DNA of 64,000 nt from assembly GCF_004795015.1 (NCBI RefSeq), contig NZ_SSBI01000025.1:44273-108272 (forward strand). The letters are read 5' to 3'. The translations under genes and the position numbers were made by a program. This DNA comes from Streptomyces sp. A1277. Lineage in GTDB: Bacteria > Actinomycetota > Actinomycetes > Streptomycetales > Streptomycetaceae. The notes under the pieces were generated by a model. It saw only the letters and a program-made list of their open reading frames with translations, did no database searches and was not told the origin of the DNA. Below are positions 49,907 to 59,241 of this stretch, in pieces (position 1 is the first letter of the stretch; every line of letters starts with the position of its first letter).

Positions 49907-52900
49907 ATGTCCGTGCACAGCCAATCAACGGCGCCGTACGCGGCCGCCGCCGCCCCAGAGTTCCCCCGGCATGTCGTCACCGCCGTGCTCGTCTCCCACG
50001 ACGGCGCACGCTGGCTGCCCGACGCGCTCGCCGGACTGCTCGGGCAGGAACGCCCCGTACAGAACGTCGTCGCCGCCGACACCGGCAGCGCCGACGACTC
50101 CGCGCGCCTGGTCACCGAGGCGCTCGGCGCCGACCGGGTCCTGCACCTCGCGCGGCGTACGAGCTTCGGCACCGCCGTGGACGAGGCGAGCCGCACGGCC
50201 GGCGTCCTCACCCCGGACGATCTGCCCTACCTGAAGCGGCCCAGCGGCTGGGACCCGGTCACCCGGACCTGGCACGACGAGGCGTACGAGATGCCCGAGC
50301 TGCCGCACGGCGAGCCGGTGCAGTGGCTCTGGCTGCTCCACGACGACTGCGCGCCCGAGCCCGACGCCCTCGCCGAGATGCTGCGCGTCGTGGACAACGA
50401 CCGGCACGCCGCGATCGTCGGCCCCAAGCTGCGCGGCTGGTACGACCGCCGCCAGCTCCTCGAAGTCGGCGTCTCCATCGCCAACAGCGGACGGCGCTGG
50501 ACCGGACTCGACCGCCGCGAGCAGGACCAGGGCCAGCACGACCAGGTCCGCACCGTCCTGTCCGTCTCCACCGCCGGCATGCTCATCCGCCGGGACGTCT
50601 GGGAGGAACTCGGCGGCTTCGACCGCAGACTCCCCCTGATGCGCGACGACGTCGACCTGTGCTGGCGCGCCCACATGGCAGGACACCGGGTGCTCGTCGC
50701 CCCCGACGCCGTCCTGCGCCACGCTGAGGCATCCGCCCGCGAACGCCGCCCCATCGACTGCGCCGGCCGCTCGGTGGCCAGCCCGCACCGCGTGGACAAG
50801 GCCGGCGCCGTCTACACGATGCTCGTCAACGCCCGCGGCAAGCGGCTGCCCTGGGTGCTGCTCCGGCTCGTCCTCGGCACCCTGCTGCGCACCCTCGCCT
50901 ACCTCGTCGGCAAGGTCCCGGGCCAGGCCCTGGACGAGGTCACCGGACTCCTGAGCACCCTGCTGCGCCCCGGCCGCATCCTGGCCGCCCGGCGCGACCG
51001 CGGCAAGGGCGTCATCGACCCCGCCGAGCTGCGCGGCCTCTTCCCCGCACCGGGCGCCACCGTCCGCGCGACCGCCGAACAGGTCGCCGGGAACTTCGGC
51101 GGCGACTCCGACGCCGACTCCGGCGGCTCCCGGCACGGCGCCGTCGAGTCCGGACCGGGCGGCGACGACGCCGACTACCTGGAGATCGACCAGTTCGCCC
51201 GGCTCAAGAAGGTCGGGCGCAAGCCGGGCCCGGTGCTCTTCGCAGTCCTCCTCCTGGTCTCCCTCGTCGCCTGCCGCGGCCTCATCGGCGGCGGCGCCCT
51301 GGCCGGCGGCGCCCTGCTGCCCGCCCCCGGCGACGTCGCCGACCTGTGGGGCAGATACGCGGACGGCTGGCACGCCGTCGGCACCGGCGGCACCCAGACC
51401 GCACCGCCCTACCTGGCTGTGATCTCGGCCCTGTCCGCGCTGTTCCTCGGCTCCACCGGCTTCGCACTCACCGTGCTGCTCGTCTGCTCGGTCCCGCTCG
51501 CCGGCCTCACCGCGTACTTCGTCTCCCGGCCGCTGCTGCCCTCCCGGCTGCTGCGGGCCTGGGCGAGCGTCGCGTACGCCTTCCTGCCCGCCGCGACCGG
51601 CGCCCTGGCCACCGGCCGCCTCGGCACCGCCGTCCTGGCCGTCCTGCTCCCGCTGATCGCCCGCACGGCGGTCTCCGCGCACGGCATGCGGGCCACCGGC
51701 GACAGCCGCGGCAGCTGGCGCGCCACCTGGGCGTACACCCTGCTCCTGACCCTCGCGATGGCGTTCACCCCCGTCGTGTGGCCGCTCGCCGTCGTCCTCG
51801 GCCTCGGCGTCCTGGTGCTGCGGCGCGACGACATCACGGCCTACGGGCTCCGCTTCCTCGCCGCCGTCGGCACCCCGCTGCTCGTCCTGGCGCCCTGGTC
51901 GCTCTCGCTCCTGAGCAGCCCGTCCGCGTTCCTGAAGGAAGCGGGGATGGAGACCGGTACGGGCTCCGCGTCCGCGCTGGACCTGCTCGGCATCAGCCCC
52001 GGCGGGCCGAAGGCGGCGGGCGGCGTCCTGCTCCTCGGCATCGTGCTCGCGGCGCTCGCCGCCCTGCTCCGCGGGGAGCGGCAGTTCGCCGTCCGGACCG
52101 CCTGGGTGGCCGCGCTGGTGGCCCTCGCGTTCGCCGGGCTCGCCAACGGTTCCGGCTGGGCGGGCCCCGCCACCCTCGTCTACGGCGCCGCCCTCATCGC
52201 CGCCGCGCTGGTCGGCGCGGACGGCGCCCGCATCCGGGTCGCCGAGCTCAGCTTCGGCTGGCGCCAGCCCGTCGCGGTCCTGATCGCCCTGGCGGCCGGG
52301 CTGGCCCCGGTGCTGGCCGCCGCCGGCTGGATGATCGGTGGCGCGGCCGGCCCGCTGGAGCGCCGCGACCCGGTCCAGGTGCCCGCCTTCGTCGCGGAGG
52401 AGAGCGGCACCCGCGACCAGCCGCGCACCCTGGTCCTCGGCGGCACCTCGCCCGCCTCCGTCACGTACACCCTGGTACGCGGCTCCGGCGCCCGGCTGGG
52501 CGACGCGGAACTGGCCGAGGCGCAGGGCGGCAACAGCCACCTCGACAAGGTCGTCGCCAACCTGGTCGCCGGCTCCGGCGCCGACCAGGGCAGCCAGCTC
52601 AGCGGTTTCGCGATCCGCTACGTCCTCGTACGCGACGGGGCCCCGAAGCAGATGAGCCGGGTGCTCGACGCGACCCCGGGCCTGAGCCGGCTCAGCCAGC
52701 TGGACGGCAGCGCGCTGTGGCGGGTGGACCGCCAGGTCGCCCGCATCATGATCGTCCCGTCCGCCGCCGATGGCGAGCCGCTTCCGGTGGGCTCCCGGCC
52801 CGTCGAGGCGCACACCAAGATCCCGGCGGGCGGCACGGGCCGCGTGCTGCGGATCGCCGACGCCGCCGACCCCGGCTGGCAGGCCACGCTCGACGGACGG

Positions 52901-53935
52901 GCGCTGACCCGCAAGACCGTCGACGGCTGGGCCCAGGGCTTCGAACTCCCCGCCGAGGGCGGCACCCTGGACCTCACGTACGAGGCGCCCTTCACGCACA
53001 CCGTGTGGATCTGGGCGCAGATCGCGCTCGCCGTCGTCCTGGTGGTCATGGCCCTGCCGGGCCGCCGCCGGGAGATCGACGACGACCTGCCCGAGGAGGC
53101 CGAGGCGGTCGCCGCCGAACCGGTCGCGGGCGAAGGCCGCCGGGCCCGCAGGCTGCGCGCGGCCGCCCTGGCCGAGAACGAGGCCGCGGGCGGAGCCGAG
53201 GAGCCGGAGGCGGACGCCGTCCAGGAGACCGGCGAGCAGCCGGTGTACGTCCCCGTCCAGCAGGGCCCGGAGGACGGCGATCCGGCCCCGGCCCCCGAGG
53301 GCGCCCAGGAGGACGACGACAGCGTCTTCGTACCGCAGCAGCAGTACGGCGAGTGGGACGCCCCGCAGGGCCAGTACCAGGACGCGGGCTATCCGCAGTA
53401 CCAGGACGGCCAGTACCCGGACGCCCAGCACCAGGACGGCCAGTACCCGGACGCCCAGCACCAGGACGGCCAGTACCCGGACGCCCAGCACCAGGACGGC
53501 CAGTACCCGGACGGCCAGCACCAGGACGGCCAGTACCCGGACGGCCAGCACCAGGACGGCCAGTACCCGGACGCCCAGTACGCCGAAGGGCACCAGCAGC
53601 CGGACGCCCAGTACGCCGAAGGGCACCAGCAGCCGGACGCCGGCGGCTACGACCCGTACGGCTATCCGCAGCAGCAGGGCGAGTACGGCGCGACCGGTCA
53701 GGACCCGTACCAGGGCGCCTACGACCCGCAGGCCCCGTACGACGGCCCGCAGGCCCCGTACGACCCGAGCGGCCAGTACGCCGCGGGCGCTCCGTACGAT
53801 CCGGCGCAGTACGACCCGGGCCGCTACGACGCCGAGACCGGGCAGTACGGCGAGCAGCGCCCGTACGACCCGCAGAACCCCGAGAACCCCGCCCCGGGCC
53901 AGAACCCGTGGCCGACCCGAGGCGAGTCCGAGTGA
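49907..53935 (+). CDS. Giant family 2 glycosyltransferase with membrane domain and repeat tail
   Basis: This 1,342-residue protein has a GT2 domain (about 15-290; VTAVLVSHDGARWLPDAL, LWLLHDDCAPEPDAL, RDDVDLCWRAHMAG). About 12 membrane helices (roughly 440-820) are followed by an extracytoplasmic beta-rich part with VTYTLVRGSGARLG and GWQATLDGRALTRKTVDGWAQ. A last helix (about 1028-1048) leads to an acidic tail of QDGQYPDAQH repeats. The design suggests a polyprenyl-linked or extracellular polymer transferase. The start at ATG 49907 is the best of several. It overlaps the next gene by four bases (GTGA). Confidence 0.85.
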   Translation: MSVHSQSTAPYAAAAAPEFPRHVVTAVLVSHDGARWLPDALAGLLGQERPVQNVVAADTGSADDSARLVTEALGADRVLHLARRTSFGTAVDEASRTAGVLTPDDLPYLKRPSGWDPVTRTWHDEAYEMPELPHGEPVQWLWLLHDDCAPEPDALAEMLRVVDNDRHAAIVGPKLRGWYDRRQLLEVGVSIANSGRRWTGLDRREQDQGQHDQVRTVLSVSTAGMLIRRDVWEELGGFDRRLPLMRDDVDLCWRAHMAGHRVLVAPDAVLRHAEASARERRPIDCAGRSVASPHRVDKAGAVYTMLVNARGKRLPWVLLRLVLGTLLRTLAYLVGKVPGQALDEVTGLLSTLLRPGRILAARRDRGKGVIDPAELRGLFPAPGATVRATAEQVAGNFGGDSDADSGGSRHGAVESGPGGDDADYLEIDQFARLKKVGRKPGPVLFAVLLLVSLVACRGLIGGGALAGGALLPAPGDVADLWGRYADGWHAVGTGGTQTAPPYLAVISALSALFLGSTGFALTVLLVCSVPLAGLTAYFVSRPLLPSRLLRAWASVAYAFLPAATGALATGRLGTAVLAVLLPLIARTAVSAHGMRATGDSRGSWRATWAYTLLLTLAMAFTPVVWPLAVVLGLGVLVLRRDDITAYGLRFLAAVGTPLLVLAPWSLSLLSSPSAFLKEAGMETGTGSASALDLLGISPGGPKAAGGVLLLGIVLAALAALLRGERQFAVRTAWVAALVALAFAGLANGSGWAGPATLVYGAALIAAALVGADGARIRVAELSFGWRQPVAVLIALAAGLAPVLAAAGWMIGGAAGPLERRDPVQVPAFVAEESGTRDQPRTLVLGGTSPASVTYTLVRGSGARLGDAELAEAQGGNSHLDKVVANLVAGSGADQGSQLSGFAIRYVLVRDGAPKQMSRVLDATPGLSRLSQLDGSALWRVDRQVARIMIVPSAADGEPLPVGSRPVEAHTKIPAGGTGRVLRIADAADPGWQATLDGRALTRKTVDGWAQGFELPAEGGTLDLTYEAPFTHTVWIWAQIALAVVLVVMALPGRRREIDDDLPEEAEAVAAEPVAGEGRRARRLRAAALAENEAAGGAEEPEADAVQETGEQPVYVPVQQGPEDGDPAPAPEGAQEDDDSVFVPQQQYGEWDAPQGQYQDAGYPQYQDGQYPDAQHQDGQYPDAQHQDGQYPDAQHQDGQYPDGQHQDGQYPDGQHQDGQYPDAQYAEGHQQPDAQYAEGHQQPDAGGYDPYGYPQQQGEYGATGQDPYQGAYDPQAPYDGPQAPYDPSGQYAAGAPYDPAQYDPGRYDAETGQYGEQRPYDPQNPENPAPGQNPWPTRGESE
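53397..53640 (+). repeat. 30-bp and 33-bp coding repeats in the GT2 tail
   Basis: Six units of GACGGCCAGTACCCGGACGC-type 30-bp repeats (DGQYPDAQHQ) are followed by two 33-bp units (DAQYAEGHQQP). The DNA is nearly identical between copies, so copy number is expected to vary between strains. Confidence 0.93.
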
Positions 53936-55443
53936 AGTCCACCAGCGTGTCCCTCATCGCCGGGGTCGTCGCCCTGGCCGCCGTCACCGGGTTCGCCGCG
54001 CTCAACGTGCCGGACGGCAGCGGCACGGCCGAGGCGCGGACGGCCGCACGGCTGCCCGTCGAGCGGACCAGCCTGCTCTGCCCGGCGCCCGGGCTCTCCG
54101 ACCTCTCGGAGACGGCGTACACGGCCTTCACACCGGCCGGCGGGAGCGGCGGGTCGGCCAACGGCGGCAAGGCCGAACTCCTGTCCTCCGCCAAGGACGA
54201 CGACAAGGACACCAAGAAGGACAAGGGGAAGGGCAAGAAGGCGGACAAGCCCGTGGTCTCCCTGAAGGAGCCCGGCAAGCCCGCCACCGGCGAGGCGTCG
54301 GGCGCGGACTCGCCCGCGCTCATCGGCACCGCCACCGGCCGGCTGGCGCCCGGCTGGACCGCCCAGCAGACCACCGGCATCGAGGCGGGCGACGGACGCG
54401 GCCTGCTCGGCATCAGCTGCACCACGCCCGACACCGACTTCTGGTTCCCCGCGGCGAGCACCGCGAAGTCCCGCCAGGACTACGTCCACCTCACCAACCC
54501 GGACGACACCGCCGCCGTCGCCGACATCGAGCTGTACGGTCCCGACGGCTCGCTCAAGTCCGACGTGGGCGAGGGCATCACGGTCCCGGCCGGCTCCGGC
54601 GTCCGTGTCCTGATCTCGACGCTGACGAGCAAGGCCGCCGACGACGTGACCGTCCACGTCACCACCCGTACCGGCCGGGTCGGCGCGGCCGTCAGGGCGT
54701 CGGACAGCAAGAGCGGCAGCGACTGGATCGCCCCCGCCGCCGAACCGGCCGGCACTCTGGTGCTGCCCGGCATCCCGGCCGACGCGACCTCGGTACGGCT
54801 GGTGGCCTTCGCCCCCGGCGACGACGACGCCGACCTCAAGCTGAAGCTGCTCGGCAAGACCAGCGCGGTCTCGCCGGCCGGCCACGAGGAACTGCACGTC
54901 AAGTCGAAGATGACCGCCGGGCTCGACCTGAAGGACCTCACCCGTGGAGAGGCCGGCTCGCTGCTGCTGATCCCCTCCGAGAAGGGCAGGGCCACCCCGG
55001 TGGTGGCGGCGCTGCGGGTGGTCCGGGGCAAGGGCGACAAGCAGGAGGTCGGTTACATCCCGGCAACCGGCCCGGTCGGCGCGCGGGCCACCGTTGCCGA
55101 CAACCGCTCCAAGGGCTCGGTCCTCTCGCTCACCGCCCCCGGCGCCGCCGGCACCGTCAAGGTCACGGCGTCCGCCGGCAGCGAGGGCGGTACCCCGGTC
55201 AGCAAGACGTACAAGGTCGCCGCGGGCACGACGCTGGCGGTCACCCCGCCCGTCCCCGCGGGCCTCAAGGGCACGTACGCCCTGACGGTCGAGACCCAGT
55301 CGGGCGGCCCGGTCCACGCCGCCCGGACGCTCACGGTGCAGCAGGACGGCATCCCGATGTTCACGGTGCAGACGCTGCCGGACGACAAGGGAACGGTGGA
55401 GGTACCGGCCGCCGAACAGGACCTGTCGGTCCTGGACGACTGA
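53932..55443 (+). CDS. DUF5719-family exported protein
   Basis: This 503-residue protein has an N-terminal hydrophobic segment (about 5-25) without a clear cleavage site, a charged low-complexity stretch of Lys/Asp (about 85-110), and repeated beta domains (YVHLTNPDDTAAVADIELYGPDG and similar). It matches the actinobacterial DUF5719 pattern. The GTG start is coupled to the giant glycosyltransferase by GTGA, so both should act together at the membrane. Function unknown. Confidence 0.8.
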   Translation: MKSTSVSLIAGVVALAAVTGFAALNVPDGSGTAEARTAARLPVERTSLLCPAPGLSDLSETAYTAFTPAGGSGGSANGGKAELLSSAKDDDKDTKKDKGKGKKADKPVVSLKEPGKPATGEASGADSPALIGTATGRLAPGWTAQQTTGIEAGDGRGLLGISCTTPDTDFWFPAASTAKSRQDYVHLTNPDDTAAVADIELYGPDGSLKSDVGEGITVPAGSGVRVLISTLTSKAADDVTVHVTTRTGRVGAAVRASDSKSGSDWIAPAAEPAGTLVLPGIPADATSVRLVAFAPGDDDADLKLKLLGKTSAVSPAGHEELHVKSKMTAGLDLKDLTRGEAGSLLLIPSEKGRATPVVAALRVVRGKGDKQEVGYIPATGPVGARATVADNRSKGSVLSLTAPGAAGTVKVTASAGSEGGTPVSKTYKVAAGTTLAVTPPVPAGLKGTYALTVETQSGGPVHAARTLTVQQDGIPMFTVQTLPDDKGTVEVPAAEQDLSVLDD

Positions 55444-55457
55444 GAGGGCCGCCCCCG

Positions 55458-55886
55458 CTACTCCTGGCCGTAACGGGGGTCGACGGACTCCGGGGCGAGG
55501 CCGAGCAGCTCCGCGACCTGCTCCACGACGATCTCGTGCACGAGGAGGGCGCGCTCGTCGCGGCTCTTGGTACGGAGCTCGACCGGGCGCCGGTAGACGG
55601 CGATCTGGGCCGGCCGGCCCTTCTCGGCGGAGAGCGCGCTGCCCAGCGGAACCGTCTCCTCCGCCGTCTCCGGCACCTCCAGGACGACGAAGTCGACCTC
55701 GGCCAGCTGCGGCCAGCGCCGCTCCAGCCGTTCGACGGAGTCCTGGACGAGATCGCGGAAGCTGTCCGCGCGGCTCGTGGAGAGCGGCACCTGCGGCGGA
55801 GCGACGGGCCCGCGCATACCGCGGCCGTGTCGGTCTCGGCGCCGCGGCCGCGGCTCGGACGGGAGGGGCGGTACGGGACTGTCCAT
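55458..55886 (-). CDS. Zincin-like metallopeptidase family protein (DUF1025)
   Basis: This 142-residue protein has the zincin_1 pattern. An N-terminal Pro/Arg-rich region precedes FRDLVQDSVERLERRWPQL, IAVYRRPVELR and HEIVVEQVAELLG. In this family the motif is usually HE-x-x-H-H; here the second histidine is replaced (HEIVVEQ), so zinc binding and activity are doubtful. It converges with the DUF5719 gene. ATG at 55886; no strong ribosome site. Confidence 0.8.
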   Translation of the reverse strand: MDSPVPPLPSEPRPRRRDRHGRGMRGPVAPPQVPLSTSRADSFRDLVQDSVERLERRWPQLAEVDFVVLEVPETAEETVPLGSALSAEKGRPAQIAVYRRPVELRTKSRDERALLVHEIVVEQVAELLGLAPESVDPRYGQE

Positions 55887-56229
55887 CACCGACGCAGCCT
55901 AACGCTCCGAAGGGCGGTCGGACGGTGACCGAGCGCGAGCCCGGCGGCCGGCCCGCCCGCCGCCCGCTCCCTGTCCGCTCTTGAACAATCCGGCCACACG
56001 GCAGCCCGTTTCCGGCCCCGCTCCCGACCGCCGCGACTCCGTCTTCTGCAAGGTTCACGGCACAGCGGTGACCGGAATCCTTGCCGTCAGGGCCTTCGTC
56101 CTCTTCCGCCGCGCAGGTCAGGGGAGTTGCCACGGGGGGCCGTGTGCCGGAGGTCACAGGGCGACACGGAGGGGTGAGCCGGGGGAGAGTCGTCGCAGCC
56201 CGCTCAAGAGTGCGGTACCGTCCAACATC
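55887..56229. other. Gap before the DUF3499 gene
   Basis: These 343 bp contain no supported gene; they hold the divergent promoters of the metallopeptidase-like gene and the DUF3499 gene. A GGCCGGCCCGCCCGCCGCCCG tract near 55945 is low complexity only. Confidence 0.4.
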
Positions 56230-56607
56230 GTGAGCCCTGTACGTCGCTGTTCGCGCACCGCGTGCGGCCGCCCTGCCGTCGCGACACTGACGTACGTCTA
56301 TGCCGACTCGACTGCGGTCCTCGGCCCGCTCGCCACCTACGCCGAGCCCCACTGCTACGACCTCTGTGCCGAGCACAGCGAGCGGCTGACCGCGCCCCGG
56401 GGCTGGGAAGTCGTCCGGCTCTCCGACCCCTCCGCGCCCAGCCGCCCCAGCGGCGACGACCTGGAAGCCCTGGCGAACGCCGTACGGGAGGCCGCCCGCC
56501 CGCAGGAACGCGGCGACGGCACGAGGGGCGGCGGCCCGCGCACCGCGGACCCCATGGAGGTCGCCCGCAGGGGCCACCTGCGCGTCCTGCGTTCCCCCGA
56601 CTCCTGA
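56230..56607 (+). CDS. DUF3499-family protein
   Basis: This 125-residue small protein begins SPVRRCSRTACGRPAVATLT and has YAEPHCYDLCAEHSERLTAPRGWEVVRL. Its CxxxxC and HCYDLC pairs could form a small zinc site. DUF3499 is widely conserved in actinobacteria next to phosphomannomutase. The GTG at 56230 has no ribosome site, so translation may be leaderless. It precedes manB by 58 bp in the same direction. Confidence 0.88.
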   Translation: MSPVRRCSRTACGRPAVATLTYVYADSTAVLGPLATYAEPHCYDLCAEHSERLTAPRGWEVVRLSDPSAPSRPSGDDLEALANAVREAARPQERGDGTRGGGPRTADPMEVARRGHLRVLRSPDS

Positions 56608-56665
56608 GGCGCCGCGGGCCGCCGGGTAGTTTGGCGGTCCGCAGAAACCCCAGGAGGACCGGCCC

Positions 56666-58030
56666 GTGACCGCAGACCTGTCGCAACTCGTGAAGGCGTA
56701 CGACGTGCGCGGAGTCGTGCCCGACCAGTGGGACGAGCCGCTGGCCGAACTCTTCGGGGCGGCGTTCACCGAGGTGACCGGCGCGGACGCGATCGTGGTC
56801 GGCCACGACATGCGCCCCACCTCTCCCGGCCTGTCCGGGGCGTTCGCCCGGGGTGCGGCGGGCCGCGGAGCCGACGTCACCATGATCGGCCTCTGCTCCA
56901 CGGACCAGCTGTACTACGCGTCCGGGGCGCTGGACCTGCCCGGCGCGATGTTCACCGCCTCGCACAACCCGGCGCAGTACAACGGCATCAAGATGTGCCG
57001 GGCGGGCGCGGCACCGGTGGGCCAGGACACGGGCCTGGCGGACATCCGCACGCTGGTGGAGGAGTGGTCGGAGACGGGCGCCCCCGAGCCGCGCACCACT
57101 CCGGGCACGGTCACCGAACGCGACACCCTCACCGACTACGCCGTCCACCTCCTCTCCCTGGTGGACCTGACGGCGATCCGCCCGCTGAAGGTGGTCGTGG
57201 ACGCGGGCAACGGCATGGGCGGCCACACGGTCCCCACCGTCTTCGCGGACCTGCCGGTCGACCTGGTCCCGATGTACTTCGAGCTGGACGGCACGTTCCC
57301 GAACCACGAGGCCAACCCCCTGGACCCCAAGAACATCACGGACCTCCAGGCCCGTGTCGTGGCCGAGGGCGCCGACCTGGGCCTGGCCTTCGACGGCGAC
57401 GCCGACCGCTGCTTCGTGGTGGACGAGCGGGGCGAGGGCGTCTCCCCGTCGGCGATCACCGCCCTGGTCGCCGCCCGAGAACTCGCCCGCAACGGTGGCC
57501 GGGGCACGGTCATCCACAACCTGATCACCTCCCTCTCCGTCCCCGAGGTCGTACGCGAACACGGCGGCACCCCGGTCCGCACCCGGGTCGGCCACTCCTT
57601 CATCAAGGCCGAGATGGCCGCCCACGGCGCGATCTTCGGCGGCGAGCACTCGGCGCACTACTACTTCCGCGACTTCTGGAACGCCGACACGGGCATGCTC
57701 GCCGCCCTCCACGTCCTCGCCGCGCTCGGCGGCCAGCAGGCCCCCCTCTCGACCCTGGTCGCCCAGTACGACCGCTACGCCGCCTCCGGCGAGATCAACT
57801 CCACGGTCGACGACCAGCCCGCCCGCACAGCCAAGGTCCGCTCCGCCTTCGCCGACCGCGACCACATCACCACGGACACCCTCGACGGCCTCACGATCAC
57901 CTCCCCCCACTGGTGGTTCAACCTCCGCCCCTCGAACACGGAGCCGCTGCTGCGCCTGAACGTGGAGGCGGAGAACGAGGAGACGATGCGGGCGGTACGG
58001 GACGAGGTGCTGGGGCTGATCCGGGGCTAG
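56666..58030 (+). CDS. manB: Phosphomannomutase/phosphoglucomutase
   Basis: This 454-residue alpha-D-phosphohexomutase interconverts mannose-6-phosphate and mannose-1-phosphate. The phosphoserine loop is TASHNP (Ser99), the Mg loop is DGDADR, the sugar loop is GGEHSAHYYF, and the phosphate-binding end is RPSNTEPLLRLNVE. The GTG start is at 56666 with AGGAGG upstream. With manA and the manC-like gene it supplies GDP-mannose for glycosylation and wall polymers. Confidence 0.95.
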   Translation: MTADLSQLVKAYDVRGVVPDQWDEPLAELFGAAFTEVTGADAIVVGHDMRPTSPGLSGAFARGAAGRGADVTMIGLCSTDQLYYASGALDLPGAMFTASHNPAQYNGIKMCRAGAAPVGQDTGLADIRTLVEEWSETGAPEPRTTPGTVTERDTLTDYAVHLLSLVDLTAIRPLKVVVDAGNGMGGHTVPTVFADLPVDLVPMYFELDGTFPNHEANPLDPKNITDLQARVVAEGADLGLAFDGDADRCFVVDERGEGVSPSAITALVAARELARNGGRGTVIHNLITSLSVPEVVREHGGTPVRTRVGHSFIKAEMAAHGAIFGGEHSAHYYFRDFWNADTGMLAALHVLAALGGQQAPLSTLVAQYDRYAASGEINSTVDDQPARTAKVRSAFADRDHITTDTLDGLTITSPHWWFNLRPSNTEPLLRLNVEAENEETMRAVRDEVLGLIRG

Positions 58031-58519
58031 GACGCGCCGGTGCCATCTCCGGCCTTCGTGCCCGCTTCCGGCCCCCACGGCGCCTCCCGCTCGCCGCTTA
58101 CGGCCGCTCCGGGCTGCTTGCGGCCCTTGCGGCTGATTTCGGCCGTGCGGCTGCGCGTTCGCTTCCGGCCGGTCCAGGCTGATTTCGACCCTGCGTCCGC
58201 GCGTTCGCTTCCGGCCCTTGCGGCTGCTTCTAGCTCTGCGTCCGCGCGTTCGCTTCCGGCTGTTCCGGGTTGCTTGCGGCCCTTGCGGCTGCTTCCGCTT
58301 CCGGCCTTCGCGGCCGCTTCCGTCCGACCCCTGCGGCAACGTCCAGCCGTTCCGGCCCTTCCGATCGCTTCCGCCCCTGCTGCCACTGCCGGCCCTTCCG
58401 ACTACTGCCGGCCCTCCGTCCCACTCCAGCCCTTCCGACCACTCAGGGCGCTGGCGTCCCGCAGCTGCTTTTCCACCGCTGCCAGTCCCTTCGGCCACTG
58501 AGGCACTGGCCGCCTACTC
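58031..58519. repeat. Degenerate CTTCCGGC/GCGGCTGCTTC minisatellite
   Basis: About 480 bp of diverged tandem units built on CTTCCGGCCCTTGCGGCTGC and CTCTGCGTCCGCGCGTTCGC. It is open in several frames on both strands because of the repeats, but the predicted peptides are low complexity and lack ribosome sites, so it is non-coding. It lies between manB and the next gene. Confidence 0.75.
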
Positions 58520-58900
58520 CAGCCCCTCCGGCGTTTGAGGAGCGGGGTCCGGGGCGGAGCCCCGAATCCCGGGCCGTAGGGCCGCTGGAGATGCTGGCTG
58601 CCCACTTCCAGCCTCCGCGGACGCCCAGCCCCGGCGGCGCTTGAGGCAAGGCGCGGGGCAGGGCGCGCAGCCGCGAACTCTCCGCCTCGCCGGCGCCGAG
58701 GCGGAGAGCGGAAGCCCTCAGCCCTCAGCCTCGCCGGCGTTTGAGGCGTGGGGTCCGGGGCGGAGCCCCGAATCCCCGGCCGGAGGGCCGCTGGAGGTGC
58801 TGGCCGCCCGCTCCCAGCCTCGTCGGCGTTTGAGGCGCGGGGGCCCGGGGGCGGAGCCTCCGGTTTCGGGAAGGGGCGGGGAGGGGAGAAGGCCCGCCGC
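58520..58900. repeat. Three copies of a ~100-bp dispersed element
   Basis: Copy 1 (58520-58620) and copy 2 (58726-58825) share CCGGCGTTTGAGG, GGGGTCCGGGGCGGAGCCCCG (a palindrome) and GGAGGGCCGCTGGAGGTGCTGG-type ends. A partial third copy follows from about 58816. The cores relate to the AGCCCGTCCGGCGATTGAGG family elsewhere in the window. Confidence 0.85.
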
Positions 58901-59002
58901 AGGCGCCCCCCAGCCCCCCCAGCGGTAGGCTGACCTCGCCACACGCACACAGAACACCGCGCCCCGCCCGCCAAGACACATCCCGCCCGAAGGGACCACC
59001 CC

Positions 59003-59185
59003 ATGCCGCTCGAAGCCGGCCTCCTGGAGATCCTGGCCTGCCCCGCCTGCCACTCCCCGCTCGACGACAGGTCGGGCGCCGACAGCCCGGAACTGGTCTG
59101 CACGGGCAAGGACTGCGGCCTGGCATACCCGGTACGGGACGGCATCCCCGTACTCCTCGTCGACGAGGCCCGCCGCCCCGCGTAA
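59003..59185 (+). CDS. Trm112-family zinc-ribbon protein
   Basis: This 60-residue protein has CPAC (Cys13, Cys16) and a second pair in CTGKDCG that form a zinc ribbon, with AYPVRDGIPVLLVDEAR as the family end. Trm112 proteins activate methyltransferases in eukaryotes and archaea; the bacterial role is less defined. It is 56 bp before the SIS-domain gene and probably co-transcribed with the mannose genes. Confidence 0.9.
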   Translation: MPLEAGLLEILACPACHSPLDDRSGADSPELVCTGKDCGLAYPVRDGIPVLLVDEARRPA

Positions 59186-59241
59186 CCGGCAGCGCCACCC
59201 GCACCAGCCGGCGACCGGCACGTGATCGGAGGACCGTCCCC

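Noticed and set aside
53397..53640. Possible CRISPR-like or phage repeat
   Set aside because: The units are in frame within the giant glycosyltransferase and encode a regular peptide repeat.
58040..58501. Open frames of 119 and 153 codons on either strand
   Set aside because: They arise from tandem repeats, encode repetitive Ser/Arg/Pro peptides and lack ribosome sites.
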